Source: CAYZGU01 sp964478165
GTDB lineage: Bacteria > Poribacteria > WGA-4E > JAJDTR01
NCBI GenBank assembly: GCA_964478165.1
Contig: CAYZGU010000004.1
Location: 62,001-126,000 of the forward strand
Direction of reading: 5' to 3'
DNA length: 64,000 bases
In this document: positions 18,581 to 27,277 of the stretch, piece by piece
Layout of the letters: every line of letters starts with the position of its first letter
Position numbering within the stretch: the stretch's first letter is position 1
The notes under the pieces: model-generated
Told to the model about the DNA's origin: nothing
What the model saw: only the letters and a program-made list of their open reading frames with translations
Database searches by the model: none
Position numbers and translations under genes: made by a program

Positions 18581-19837
18581 GTGAAGATTACTGATGTTGA
18601 GGTTATCCGAATTCACCCGCCGCTGGCAAAGCGTTATGACAACCACAAGGCCCGTTTAGGTGGTATAGATCACCGGGCGGTGTTCAAAGTTCATACAGAC
18701 AATGGGATTACCGGCTACTGCGACGCTGATTGGCCGGGGGCTGTGCCCTCGAAGTCGAGCCTCGAGTTACTCATTGGTCGAAATCCGTTTGACTTTATCA
18801 ACAATACCTTTAATCCAGGTTTGGGTGGTGCGCTTTATGATGTTATGGGAAAATATCTTGAGGTTCCCGCTCACCGGCTAATGGGTCAAAAGGTGCGGGA
18901 TGTAGTTCCGGTTGGAGCATGGACTCGCCCATGTTCGCCCAGCGTATTTCGAGAGGAGATTGAGCGGGCGGTTGCCGATGGCTACATGGTATTTAAGATG
19001 CACACGAGGGCACTATATGATGTTTTAGAGCAGACACGCGCTGCTGAAGAAGTCGCACCGAGCGGTTTTAAGATACACTACGATTTCAACAGCAACCGAA
19101 CGCTCGCGGCGGTGTTGCCTCTGGTTAGTGAGTTGGAAAAGAATCATCCCATCGTTGGCTTCATAGAAGACCCGCTAGACAAAACAGACCTTGATGGCTG
19201 GAGGACCTTGCGGGAGAAGACTCGCATCCCGATTGTGATGCATCGGCCGCTGCTTGGTGGATACCAGGAGATCAAGTTCGGTGCGGCCGATATTTATATG
19301 ATTGGGGATGGGCAGCCGACATGTAGCATCGGTGATACTCTGGCGCGCGGGACCGTTTGTAGTTTGGCGAACGTACAAACGATTATTCAGCTTACAGGAG
19401 GGACACTGACAAAGGCATTGGCCTTACATATGGCGGCTGTTCTGCCATCTATGACGGGACATTCAATCAACTTAGACGATCAATGCGAAGAGGACATTAC
19501 CACATCGCGGATTCCGGTCGTAGAAGGTTCTTCTCCTGTGCCAGAAGGACCGGGCCTGGGCTACGAGGTAGACGAAGATGCTCTCAAGCGATTTTCTGAG
19601 AATGAGCCTTCCAAGTCCAAGGCGCCGAAGCACGTTGGTATCCTGCACCTGCCCGGGGGTTACAAGATTTTCAGCCCGAGTTGGGCACGGGTTGGTGAGG
19701 TGACTGGGCGTGAGGAAGGAACTATCCGAGGCATTAATTTCGAATTGTGGAATGATGACGGTTCTGAGGAATTCTCTCGAACATATGAGAGAGTGCAGAA
19801 TGAAGGGGAGTATACAGTCCCACCTTCCAAGAGTTAA
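18581..19837 (+). CDS. Enolase-superfamily protein, KxH type (copy 2)
   Basis: 418 residues starting at GTG 18581, supported by AAGGAG at 18569-18574; the first residues (VKITDVEVIRIHPPLAKRY) match copy 1. Key positions repeat copy 1: FKMHT for the KxH pair, HYDFN, IEDP and IPIVMH. It differs by a ten-residue insertion (a Gly-Asp-Gly-Gln-Pro-Thr-Cys segment around residue 245) and an insertion near residue 345. Sixty bases separate it from copy 1, so this is a recent tandem duplication in evolutionary terms but already diverged. Likely acts on a sugar acid or its derivative; unproven. Confidence 0.85.
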   Translation: MKITDVEVIRIHPPLAKRYDNHKARLGGIDHRAVFKVHTDNGITGYCDADWPGAVPSKSSLELLIGRNPFDFINNTFNPGLGGALYDVMGKYLEVPAHRLMGQKVRDVVPVGAWTRPCSPSVFREEIERAVADGYMVFKMHTRALYDVLEQTRAAEEVAPSGFKIHYDFNSNRTLAAVLPLVSELEKNHPIVGFIEDPLDKTDLDGWRTLREKTRIPIVMHRPLLGGYQEIKFGAADIYMIGDGQPTCSIGDTLARGTVCSLANVQTIIQLTGGTLTKALALHMAAVLPSMTGHSINLDDQCEEDITTSRIPVVEGSSPVPEGPGLGYEVDEDALKRFSENEPSKSKAPKHVGILHLPGGYKIFSPSWARVGEVTGREEGTIRGINFELWNDDGSEEFSRTYERVQNEGEYTVPPSKS

Positions 19838-19880
19838 TCATTCGGTTAGTCTATGGTGCGCGGTACATTATAAGGCGATT

Positions 19881-20507
19881 ATGATGACTATTGATGTTAT
19901 GAATGGTGGTTCGAGAGCACTCGTATGGTCGGGTGAGCATTGGATAAATTACCTACGTCCTCCAGGGGCTGAATCAGATAGTGGTATGGTCAGCCTCTAT
20001 CATTCGAATTACAGTTCGGTCGGGGAAGGAACTGTTGCGTTTGTGGACATCCAGGGTCAACCGGGGTTTGCCGGGGTGTGCACCGACAATAGGGAATTGG
20101 CCGAATTCATTACTGAAATGATGATTCGCGGCCGAGGCAATCCCTTCGATCGCGATCTTCCTCTGCTGGAAGCGGAATTCACGCGAGGTGGTGACACTCT
20201 CAGTGCCCCGTCCTGGACGATTCAGGCGGGAGAAGATTGTATTGTAACGACGTGGGATAGCATTCAGGCTCCCCTGGTTGGACCACAAGTGCTCGGTGGG
20301 TCCATTGTTTTTACAGTGCTCTTCTTCACCGATGAAGGTGGTATTACATTGAATAATCGACCTGTGATAGGTGCGCCATATCCGCGTGAGATTTGGCGTC
20401 CGAGTCTTGGAGATGCCCATAGCTCGTGTGTGTTCGCGTTGGCGGAGACGATGGTTCAGCCGTCCGAGGACTCCACATCAAGGCGAGCTGGAAGCCGAAC
20501 GGGTTAG
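19881..20507 (+). CDS. Unknown 208-residue protein upstream of acetamidase
   Basis: I do not recognise the family. From ATG 19881 the protein reads MMTIDVMNGGSRALVWSGEH and continues as a mixed, probably beta-rich soluble protein with no signal peptide or membrane segment. An in-frame ATG at 19710 would overlap the preceding gene by over 120 bases and adds unrelated-looking sequence. The gene fits in the gap between the enolase copy 2 and the acetamidase/formamidase, 92 bases before the latter's ATG, and may be its partner. A long antisense ORF exists but is the less likely reading. Confidence 0.6.
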   Translation: MMTIDVMNGGSRALVWSGEHWINYLRPPGAESDSGMVSLYHSNYSSVGEGTVAFVDIQGQPGFAGVCTDNRELAEFITEMMIRGRGNPFDRDLPLLEAEFTRGGDTLSAPSWTIQAGEDCIVTTWDSIQAPLVGPQVLGGSIVFTVLFFTDEGGITLNNRPVIGAPYPREIWRPSLGDAHSSCVFALAETMVQPSEDSTSRRAGSRTG

Positions 20508-20599
20508 CATTTTTTGCGCCGACTGCTTATTCTGAGGGAGAAAGCCAACAAAAGACCTACAATGGACAGCCTGATACGCTGCAAAGGAGAGAAAATCCT

Positions 20600-21538
20600 A
20601 TGCGTCATTTCGCTCGAACCCCGTACTATACTGGACCGGACGATCCAGAACGCGGTCAAGTGAGAGGTAGCCTCAAACTGGGAGAGACCGTGGTTGTTGA
20701 AACTGTTGGGGGGCACGATCAAGAGGTCACTATTGGTAGTGAATTGAAACCGGGTATGGTCTTCGACGTCAAGGCTCCGAGAAACTCTCGTCCCGGAGGT
20801 CCTTTCTGTATTGAAGGTATAGAGCCGGGGGATTGGATCTCAGTTGAGATTATCCACATGGAGGTTGGGTCTTACGGTTTCTATCGAAATGGTGGGCCGT
20901 TCTGGGGCAGCGTTCGCTTGATTGCTCCGGTGCGTGATGGACTGGTTCATTTCCCGCCGGATTTTGTTGTGCCCATACGCCCCATGGTTGGTGTTGTTCA
21001 GCTGGAGTCGGTTGCTCCAAACGGTGGAGCCTTGGATCTGGGTGGTAACATGGACTTCAACTCTGTTCAGCCTGGTAGTACAATTCACATTAGAGCTCAA
21101 AAACCAGGAGGTTATCTTTCTTTGGGTGATGTTCACGCTCGAATGGGAGATGGGGAACTCACTGGAACAGGTGTCGAAGTCGACTCCTCCATAACACTGA
21201 AAGTAGATAGATCCCCCGGGTTCCCGACCGGAAACCCGGTTGTCGAAACCACTACGGTAGTTGAGGCTTGTGATGAAATTCTCACTTGCGGCAAAGGTGG
21301 GAGCTGGGAAGAGGCTCTGAAGATTGCTTGGGCTAATATGGTAGGATTGATTGTCGATCGCTATAATACCACTGCTGAGCATGCCAATCTTATCGTCGGT
21401 ACGATTGCCGATGCCCGTCCGGGTTATGCGGCTGGCAATCTGAATCGCCGTGGATATCGGAAGGGCGATTCTTATGTCACTTGCCAGCTTGCCGTAACGA
21501 AAGAGTTGCGCCGAACGGGTAGGCCTTTCAGGCCTTAA
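20600..21538 (+). CDS. Acetamidase/formamidase family protein
   Basis: 312 residues, the usual length. It shows the FmdA/AmdA motif GDVHARMGDGELTGTGVE (about 178-195), plus GGNMDFNSVQPGSTIHI before it. Enzymes of this family hydrolyse short aliphatic amides or formamide in the cytoplasm. AAAGGAGA lies ten bases before ATG 20600. Its place among sugar-acid genes is unusual; it could remove an amide or acyl group from a modified sugar or from taurine/amine-type compounds (inference). Confidence 0.9.
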   Translation: MRHFARTPYYTGPDDPERGQVRGSLKLGETVVVETVGGHDQEVTIGSELKPGMVFDVKAPRNSRPGGPFCIEGIEPGDWISVEIIHMEVGSYGFYRNGGPFWGSVRLIAPVRDGLVHFPPDFVVPIRPMVGVVQLESVAPNGGALDLGGNMDFNSVQPGSTIHIRAQKPGGYLSLGDVHARMGDGELTGTGVEVDSSITLKVDRSPGFPTGNPVVETTTVVEACDEILTCGKGGSWEEALKIAWANMVGLIVDRYNTTAEHANLIVGTIADARPGYAAGNLNRRGYRKGDSYVTCQLAVTKELRRTGRPFRP

Positions 21539-21613
21539 GAGATGACTGATTGAGGAATTGAAATCATATCATGACACGACTGATAACTGATTATTGAAAG
21601 GGGTTTAGAGCAA

Positions 21614-22303
21614 ATGAAAATTCTGATTACAGGTGCGGCTGGCGCTATCGGTTCAACGCTTGTTAAGGGTATGAAGGAGAAACATACGCTACGCGGTCTG
21701 GACGTAAATCCAATGCCAGATTTGGAAGATGTGGTTCAAGGTGATGTGTCGGACTTTGATACGCTGCTGAAAGCAACCGAGGGCATGGATGCGGTCATTC
21801 ATTTGACGGGGAACGATTCCCAGTGGGGAGAGGTATTGCAGAATGCTTTGAGCGGTACGTACAACATGCTTGAAGCATCAAAACAGAACGGCGTACGTCG
21901 TATTGCTTATGCCAGCCGGGCCGGCGTACTACCGCGGTCATATTACCCCCGGTCGATAAAACGCACAGTGGACATGCCGACCCGGCCGGACTCTTACTAC
22001 TCCGTCAGCAAGGTTTTTGGAGAAAGCTTGGGCTATATGTATACGGCACGGTTTGATATGGAATTTGTGGGGATACGTATCGGAAACTTTAAAATCGATC
22101 GCGATCAACCAGAAGACCCACATCATTTGAGTCATGGAGATGCAGTTCGACTTTTTGAGCAAGCCGTAACGCATCCGGGAGTGAAATTTGAGATTGTGTT
22201 CGGTGTTTCGGATAGTACGTGGGAGCTTTACGATCTGGACTATGGGCGGAAGGCAATTGGCTACTATCCCCAAGACAAATCCATCGTCGAACCCGATGCC
22301 TGA
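21614..22303 (+). CDS. NAD-dependent epimerase/dehydratase, uronate-dehydrogenase-like
   Basis: 229 residues. The N-terminus has the Gly-rich NAD motif (GAAGAIGS, about 7-14), and the catalytic pair is Tyr129 and Lys133 in YYSVSK. The segment RPDSYYSVSKVFGESLGYMY and the later LSHGDAVRLFEQAV match, in my reading, the layout of uronate dehydrogenase, which oxidises galacturonate or glucuronate to the aldarolactone. It is about 30 residues shorter than the best-known uronate dehydrogenases. It sits between the acetamidase and a bicupin and near four enolase-superfamily genes, which fits an oxidative uronate route. An ordinary sugar epimerase is the alternative. Confidence 0.7.
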   Translation: MKILITGAAGAIGSTLVKGMKEKHTLRGLDVNPMPDLEDVVQGDVSDFDTLLKATEGMDAVIHLTGNDSQWGEVLQNALSGTYNMLEASKQNGVRRIAYASRAGVLPRSYYPRSIKRTVDMPTRPDSYYSVSKVFGESLGYMYTARFDMEFVGIRIGNFKIDRDQPEDPHHLSHGDAVRLFEQAVTHPGVKFEIVFGVSDSTWELYDLDYGRKAIGYYPQDKSIVEPDA

Positions 22304-22728
22304 AAACTCTGTCGATCGAACGCTGATGTTGAGTTTACGCAGGCTGTGTGTCAATATCAGCTCAAGGTGTGACATTTTTGAAAAGAGGGAAATAGCATCT
22401 CGATGGTGCGAAGTAGCAAATGCGCACCACTTGGTTTTTCTACCCTTGGTGTGTGTATGCAAAATGTCAGGAATTTAGGAGAACATCTGGGTTTTCTCGC
22501 TTAGTTGGCTATATCGGCTACACGTTTGCTAACAATTCTCGGATCCCCCGGATTCGGATGTGTTGTTACGTCATTGGTTGGTTGTCCGAAATTCTGTGGC
22601 CAGTGATTTTGGTCGTGAAGACTATCTTCAATCACACAGAATGTGAATACGTGGCGGATGTAGGGATTGATTGATGTTTTTCACCTCTGCCAATAACTAG
22701 ATACTCATCAACCTATCGGGGGCTTACC
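22304..22728. other. 425-base gene-free stretch
   Basis: I find no supported gene. Two short plus-strand ORFs here lack family likeness and ribosome sites. Confidence 0.4.
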
Positions 22729-23397
22729 ATGAAAGGCTACACACTCCAGTTACTGGAAGATTGTATGAATGCAAGCCAGGAAATATCGCTGTCACTGAGA
22801 CCGCAGTATCGGGTTGTGTACGTGGTTGAAGGAAGTATTACACTCACCTCAGGTGACCGGGCGTGTGAATTCTCTGAGAACAGCGCCTGGTTTGGCACTG
22901 GAGAGTGTTCGTTAAAATCTATCTCGGATGGTGCTAGAGTTTGGCGGTGGGAACTCGTGAAAACGTGCGACGTCGATGGTGATGCTACTTCAGAACAGTT
23001 CGCAATGTCAAGGCTCGTCCAAGTTCAGGATCTCGATCTGGATTCCCAAGTCAAGTACCTCATGCGATGCGATCGTGTCGATTTTCCTTTGGGTGGCATA
23101 GCTTACACGCACACACATCCAGGCCCGGGCATTCGCTGTCTATTGAGCGGAGAAATTTCCCTCTGTGTACATGACCGTGAGTCTGTGATTGAACCGGGGA
23201 CATCTTGGTTCGAAAGGGGGCCTGATCCTGTTCTTGCTCGTGCTTCGAAGACACATCTCACCAGTTTCGTTCGCACCATGTTCTTGCCACGTGTACTGAA
23301 GGGAAAAAGTTCCATTCAGTATACCAATTCTGATGATGAAGACAAGCCGAAACGTCAGCAGTATACGCGATTTGTTGACGAATTCATTGATCTCTAA
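22729..23397 (+). CDS. Bicupin-domain protein
   Basis: 222 residues with two cupin halves. The first (about 20-90) keeps the fold pattern but not the His ligands; the second has AYTHTHPGPGIRCLLSGEI (about 124-142), which is the cupin motif 1 with a His-x-His pair and a turn Gly, and HLTSF near 185 as part of motif 2. The start ATG 22729 follows GGGGG at 22719-22723. Cupins in such loci act as sugar isomerases, dioxygenases or ligand sensors; KdgF-like cupins open uronate rings in pectin and alginate use. That role fits here but is only suggested by context. Confidence 0.7.
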   Translation: MKGYTLQLLEDCMNASQEISLSLRPQYRVVYVVEGSITLTSGDRACEFSENSAWFGTGECSLKSISDGARVWRWELVKTCDVDGDATSEQFAMSRLVQVQDLDLDSQVKYLMRCDRVDFPLGGIAYTHTHPGPGIRCLLSGEISLCVHDRESVIEPGTSWFERGPDPVLARASKTHLTSFVRTMFLPRVLKGKSSIQYTNSDDEDKPKRQQYTRFVDEFIDL

Positions 23398-23477
23398 GCG
23401 GTAACATTGAAGTGTTTTTGTATGAAATTTCGGCTTGGTGGTTTCAGTATGCTAGCGAGAAACCGCGCCTTTTCCGG

Positions 23478-23505
23478 TTGACAATTCCTAAATATTTGCT
23501 AAAAT
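23478..23505 (+). promoter_or_regulatory. Sigma-70-type promoter
   Basis: TTGACA (23478-23483) and TAAAAT (23500-23505) are separated by 16 bases, close to the ideal sigma-70 layout. The start codon at 23564 lies 58 bases downstream, so the leader would be about 50 bases. It marks the enolase gene at 23564 as the first gene of its own transcription unit. Confidence 0.65.
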
Positions 23506-23563
23506 AGTCCGACTTGGGGGCTACTTGCTTCCTCAAAGCGCTGCCGATAAGAAAGGGACTCCC

Positions 23564-24802
23564 ATGAGAATTACCGATATTGAGATGTTTCCGATCGTGA
23601 TGCCACTAGCCAAACGTTACGACACTCGAGATGGTCGCCAGCGGATGGGGGGTATCGACGAACATTTGGTTGTCAAGGTGCACACCGATAACGGTCTGGT
23701 TGGCTACGGAGATTATGAGGATTGGCCGGAACCGCTTCCTCAGTCGGTCATCGAACCGCTTATCGGCCGCAATCCTTTCGACTTCCTTCACAACAATTTC
23801 AACATGGCGCTGGGCATGGCCCTATATGATGTGATGGGAAAGCATCTCGAAGTCCCTGTATACAAGCTTATGGGGCAAAAAGTGCGTAATGCCTGCTCGG
23901 TTTCAGCATGGACCCGGCCTTGCCCACCGGAGGTGTTTCGCGAAGAAATCGTGCGTGCTGTTGCTCAGGGTTACACCATCTTTAAGATGCACTCTAGCGC
24001 ACTTTATGATGTCATAGAACAGACACGCCTTGCCGCGGAAGTCGCGCCAGAAGGATTTAAGCTTCACTGGGACTTCAATCACAACCGCAGTTTGGCTGCG
24101 GTTATGCCCATTATTGCAGAGCTTGAAAACAATCATCCTATTGTCGGATACATTGAGGACCCATTGCCTTGGACGGATATTGATGGCTGGCGCACACTTC
24201 GAAAGAAGACACGCATCCCACTGATAATGCACATGCCGAAACTTACCGGGGTCCAGGAAATCCTTCACGGAGTTGCTGATATGTATATGGTCGGAGGGAA
24301 TATCGGGGATACGCTAATGCAAGGGTTTGCCTACGGAAAGGCCAACATGCCGACGATTGTACAGCAGAGCGGGGGTACACTTATGAAGGCATTGACCATG
24401 CATATGGCGGCAGTCTTCCCAACTGGCACCGCGCATTCCATTAATCTTGACGATCAGTACGAGGAGGATATTACAATTGGACGGGTGCCGGTAGTTGAAG
24501 GATCTTCCCCTGTTACTGAAAGCCCAGGCTTGGGTTATGAGGTGGATGATGATGCCATTTCGCGGTTCGCGGCCAATAAGAATAAGCCCTGGGCTTCCGA
24601 GCGCCCGAGAGTGGTAGGTATTCTCCATCTTCCGGGGGGTCAGAAAATTTATACCTCGCGAACTGTGAACGTACCGAAGTTGACCGGACGTGAAGAAGGT
24701 GTGATTCGGGGTATTCGATTTGAACGGTGGGAGGACGATGGTTCACCCGAATTTCAACGTACCCTCGATCTCGTAGCGAATGGAGAGTCATTCTCTGCTT
24801 AA
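23564..24802 (+). CDS. Enolase-superfamily protein, KxH type (copy 3)
   Basis: 412 residues from ATG 23564, which follows AAAGGGA; an upstream TTG at 23525 is less likely. It matches copies 1 and 2: RITDIEMFPIVMPLAKRY start, FKMHS for the KxH pair, HWDFN, IEDP, IPLIMH, and the PGLGYEVDDDAI tail. A clear promoter lies upstream. It is 3.7 kb from copy 2, with the acetamidase, epimerase and bicupin in between, so these genes likely diverged together with the three enolase copies. Function: proton abstraction chemistry on a sugar acid or similar carboxylate is presumed but unproved given the changed residues. Confidence 0.85.
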   Translation: MRITDIEMFPIVMPLAKRYDTRDGRQRMGGIDEHLVVKVHTDNGLVGYGDYEDWPEPLPQSVIEPLIGRNPFDFLHNNFNMALGMALYDVMGKHLEVPVYKLMGQKVRNACSVSAWTRPCPPEVFREEIVRAVAQGYTIFKMHSSALYDVIEQTRLAAEVAPEGFKLHWDFNHNRSLAAVMPIIAELENNHPIVGYIEDPLPWTDIDGWRTLRKKTRIPLIMHMPKLTGVQEILHGVADMYMVGGNIGDTLMQGFAYGKANMPTIVQQSGGTLMKALTMHMAAVFPTGTAHSINLDDQYEEDITIGRVPVVEGSSPVTESPGLGYEVDDDAISRFAANKNKPWASERPRVVGILHLPGGQKIYTSRTVNVPKLTGREEGVIRGIRFERWEDDGSPEFQRTLDLVANGESFSA

Positions 24803-24970
24803 GATAACATTGAAGATTGAGAAACACACATCCATCTTGAACGTCGGTTTTCGCTAAGAGCAAGATTAAAATGGGGCGCTAAAGCGAAAATGTTTGTGTG
24901 TTCACTGAAAACCGCTTAGGTCTTATGAGGGTGATTGAATCAGGTAGTTTTATAAATGGAGGCAGGGGTT

Positions 24971-26311
24971 ATGGGGGAACGCACACGGAGTGTTAACCGC
25001 TCCTTGGAGACTTACAAGCGGGCTGGTGAGTTGATTCCCGGCTGGACACAACTTATTAGCCGCCGAGCCAGCCAATTTGCCTACGGGGTTAGCCCAATCT
25101 ACGCGCAAAGTGCTAAAGGCTCCCGATTTGTAGATCTAGATGGAAATGAGTATATCGATTGGGTCAATGCGGTCAGTGCGGTTATCTTGGGACACGCCGA
25201 TGATGTCGTGGATTCCGCTGTCAAAGAGCAGATTGACCGTGGCAGTATTTACACCGTTTCGAGTCATCTCGAGATTGAGTTAGCGGAAGAATTGGTGAAT
25301 ACCATACCTTCTGCCGAAATGGTTCGGTATGCTAAAGGTGGTGGGGAAGCCTGTGCCGTAGCGGTGCGCATCGCTCGTGGAACAACAGGGCGAGACAAGA
25401 TTCTGTTTTGTGGGTATCACGGGTGGCACGACTGGTATCAGGCTGCAAACCATCTTGTTAATCCAGAAAGTGGTGAATATCCTTTTGCTGGTATTGAACC
25501 CATTGGGATACCGCGGGTGATTGCTGATACCGTAGCGCCCTTCACCTATGGAGATTTGGAGATGCTAGAGGAGCTTTTGGAAACAAATCGCAATGGGGTT
25601 GCGGCTATAATGATGGAACCGCTGAGATCAGAATTTCCTCCTCCGGGCTATCTCGAAGACGTCCAAGGATTGGCTCGCAAGCACGACGTTGTTCTCATCT
25701 TTGATGAAGTTTCGTCTGGCTGGCGACTGTCGACTGGCGGTGCACAAAAGTGTCTGGGCGTTATTCCCGACATGACGGTCGTTGCGAAAGCCATGTCAAA
25801 TGGCTATCCGATGGGCGCGGTCGTGGGTTCTCGGAGGGTCATGGAACCAGCCAGTCAAATGTTCGTGTCAAGTTCGTATTGGAGTGATAATGTTGGGTTG
25901 ACGGCAGCATTAACTACGATTCGCGAACTGAAACGACGGGATTCAGAAAGGTGCTTTAAGGAGATTGGGGAAAAACTCCGTGCGGGACTGAATGAAGCCA
26001 TCGCTTTGTCTGGAATCTCGGGCGCTTGTAACGGCCTCCACACCAATCCATCAATAACATTTGAATTGCCCGACGAGACACTACAGCAGAAGGTGAAAAC
26101 GTTATTTATTCAGGAGATGGCCAAGAGGAACATTCACTGCAGTACAGGGTTTAACGCGACATTGGCGCATAGTGATGATGACATCGAACGCACGTCGGAA
26201 TCCGCAAGAGAGGTTATGGTTCTAATTAAGCAAGGCGTAGAAGCTGGAAATGTGGATTCCCTATTGGAATGTGACGTCAAGAAGGACCCATTCCGGCGTC
26301 TTGTACGGTAA
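24971..26311 (+). CDS. Class III aminotransferase, glutamate-1-semialdehyde-aminomutase-like
   Basis: 446 residues. The PLP Lys lies in VVAKAMSNGYPMGA (about 270-285), the Asp in LIFDEVSSG, and the cofactor-binding HGWHDW motif lies near residue 150. The GTG/GWTQLISR start resembles GSA aminomutase, yet this enzyme sits in a catabolic locus, so a sugar- or amino-acid-type transaminase is likelier than a heme biosynthesis role. ATG 24971 is chosen because GGAGG (24958-24962) is eight bases upstream; an ATG at 24956 is too close to it. It ends 11 bases before the SDR gene, so they form an operon. Confidence 0.85.
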   Translation: MGERTRSVNRSLETYKRAGELIPGWTQLISRRASQFAYGVSPIYAQSAKGSRFVDLDGNEYIDWVNAVSAVILGHADDVVDSAVKEQIDRGSIYTVSSHLEIELAEELVNTIPSAEMVRYAKGGGEACAVAVRIARGTTGRDKILFCGYHGWHDWYQAANHLVNPESGEYPFAGIEPIGIPRVIADTVAPFTYGDLEMLEELLETNRNGVAAIMMEPLRSEFPPPGYLEDVQGLARKHDVVLIFDEVSSGWRLSTGGAQKCLGVIPDMTVVAKAMSNGYPMGAVVGSRRVMEPASQMFVSSSYWSDNVGLTAALTTIRELKRRDSERCFKEIGEKLRAGLNEAIALSGISGACNGLHTNPSITFELPDETLQQKVKTLFIQEMAKRNIHCSTGFNATLAHSDDDIERTSESAREVMVLIKQGVEAGNVDSLLECDVKKDPFRRLVR

Positions 26312-26322
26312 TAAGGTGATAT

Positions 26323-27129
26323 ATGACAGACACTACTGAACAGCATGTAATGAATCTCTTCAGTTTGAAAGGCAAAGTCGCCATTGTAACCGGAGCGTGC
26401 GGTTGGCTTGGGGCCGCAATGAGCCGCGCATTGGCAGAGGCGAGTGCACGTGTCGTCGTCACGAGCCGGACGCAATCACAGGCAGTGGAGTTCGCGACAT
26501 CGTTGCCCGGGCATGGTCATCTTGGAATCTGTTTCAGCCAAGATGACACCGATTCGATTCCCAGCTTTGTTTCCTCAGTAATTGAGCAGATGGGACAGAT
26601 TGACATTCTGGTAAATAACGCTTATGGTGGTCCTGCACCAGATATTGAGTCTGCAACGGCTGACGACTTTGATCGGGCATATCACACTGGAGTTACCGGA
26701 TATTTTCTACTCGCTCGCGATGTGGCAAGGCATCTGCGTGAGCGAGAATGTCCGGGTTCAATTATCAACATTGGTAGCATGTATGGTCTTGTGGCGAGCT
26801 ATCCGTCCGCGTACGAAGGATTGCCCGCGAATAGCCCGCCCAATTATCACGCACTAAAGGGTGGTATTGTACATTTGACCCGCCATTTGGCAGCTTATTG
26901 GGCGAAAGACAATATTCGCGTTAACACACTTAGTCCAGGGCCATTTCCGAAACCGGCGGTCCGAGATAGGACTGAGGGTATGGTTGAACGTTTGGAAGAA
27001 AAAGTTCCTCTTGGACGGATGGGCCGTCCTGAGGAGCTAAAAGGTGCAGTGGTATTGCTGGCTAGCAATGCGGGAAGCTATATCACCGGCCAGAATCTGT
27101 TGGTTGATGGCGGGTGGACGGCATGGTGA
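26323..27129 (+). CDS. SDR family NAD(P)-dependent oxidoreductase
   Basis: 268 residues. Classical short-chain dehydrogenase features are present: TGACGWLGAAM (about 24-34) for the cofactor, NNAYG (about 96-100), a Ser in NIGSMYG, the catalytic YHALK pair (about 176-180), and the C-terminal ITGQNLLVDGGW signature. The gene is 11 bases after the aminotransferase, suggesting that the two act in sequence, for example on a keto/hydroxy intermediate of the amino compound. Substrate unknown. Confidence 0.92.
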   Translation: MTDTTEQHVMNLFSLKGKVAIVTGACGWLGAAMSRALAEASARVVVTSRTQSQAVEFATSLPGHGHLGICFSQDDTDSIPSFVSSVIEQMGQIDILVNNAYGGPAPDIESATADDFDRAYHTGVTGYFLLARDVARHLRERECPGSIINIGSMYGLVASYPSAYEGLPANSPPNYHALKGGIVHLTRHLAAYWAKDNIRVNTLSPGPFPKPAVRDRTEGMVERLEEKVPLGRMGRPEELKGAVVLLASNAGSYITGQNLLVDGGWTAW

Positions 27130-27277
27130 TTTATGGGTTGATGCGTGACACGCAGTGAAACTGTTTTTGGGTTAATGTGCATGATATAGGAGAGTCTGGA
27201 TTTTGCTAGTGTGCACTTAGCCCTTACGATTTTCACATATTTCATTACAACATTCCATTCGTCGCAAGGAGAAAGTT

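Noticed and set aside
20840..21382. Antisense ORF of 180 codons
   Set aside because: It overlaps the well-supported acetamidase gene and has no recognisable features.
21938..22462. Antisense ORF of 174 codons across the end of the epimerase gene
   Set aside because: It overlaps the Tyr-Lys catalytic region of a clear SDR-type gene on the plus strand, and lacks homology or a ribosome site.
24956..24970. Upstream ATG for the aminotransferase gene
   Set aside because: It overlaps the GGAGG ribosome site, which is correctly spaced for the ATG at 24971.
24971..26311. Heme biosynthesis hemL
   Set aside because: The sequence resembles GSA aminomutase, but it is co-transcribed with an SDR in a catabolic locus and has no heme gene nearby, so the gene name is not justified.
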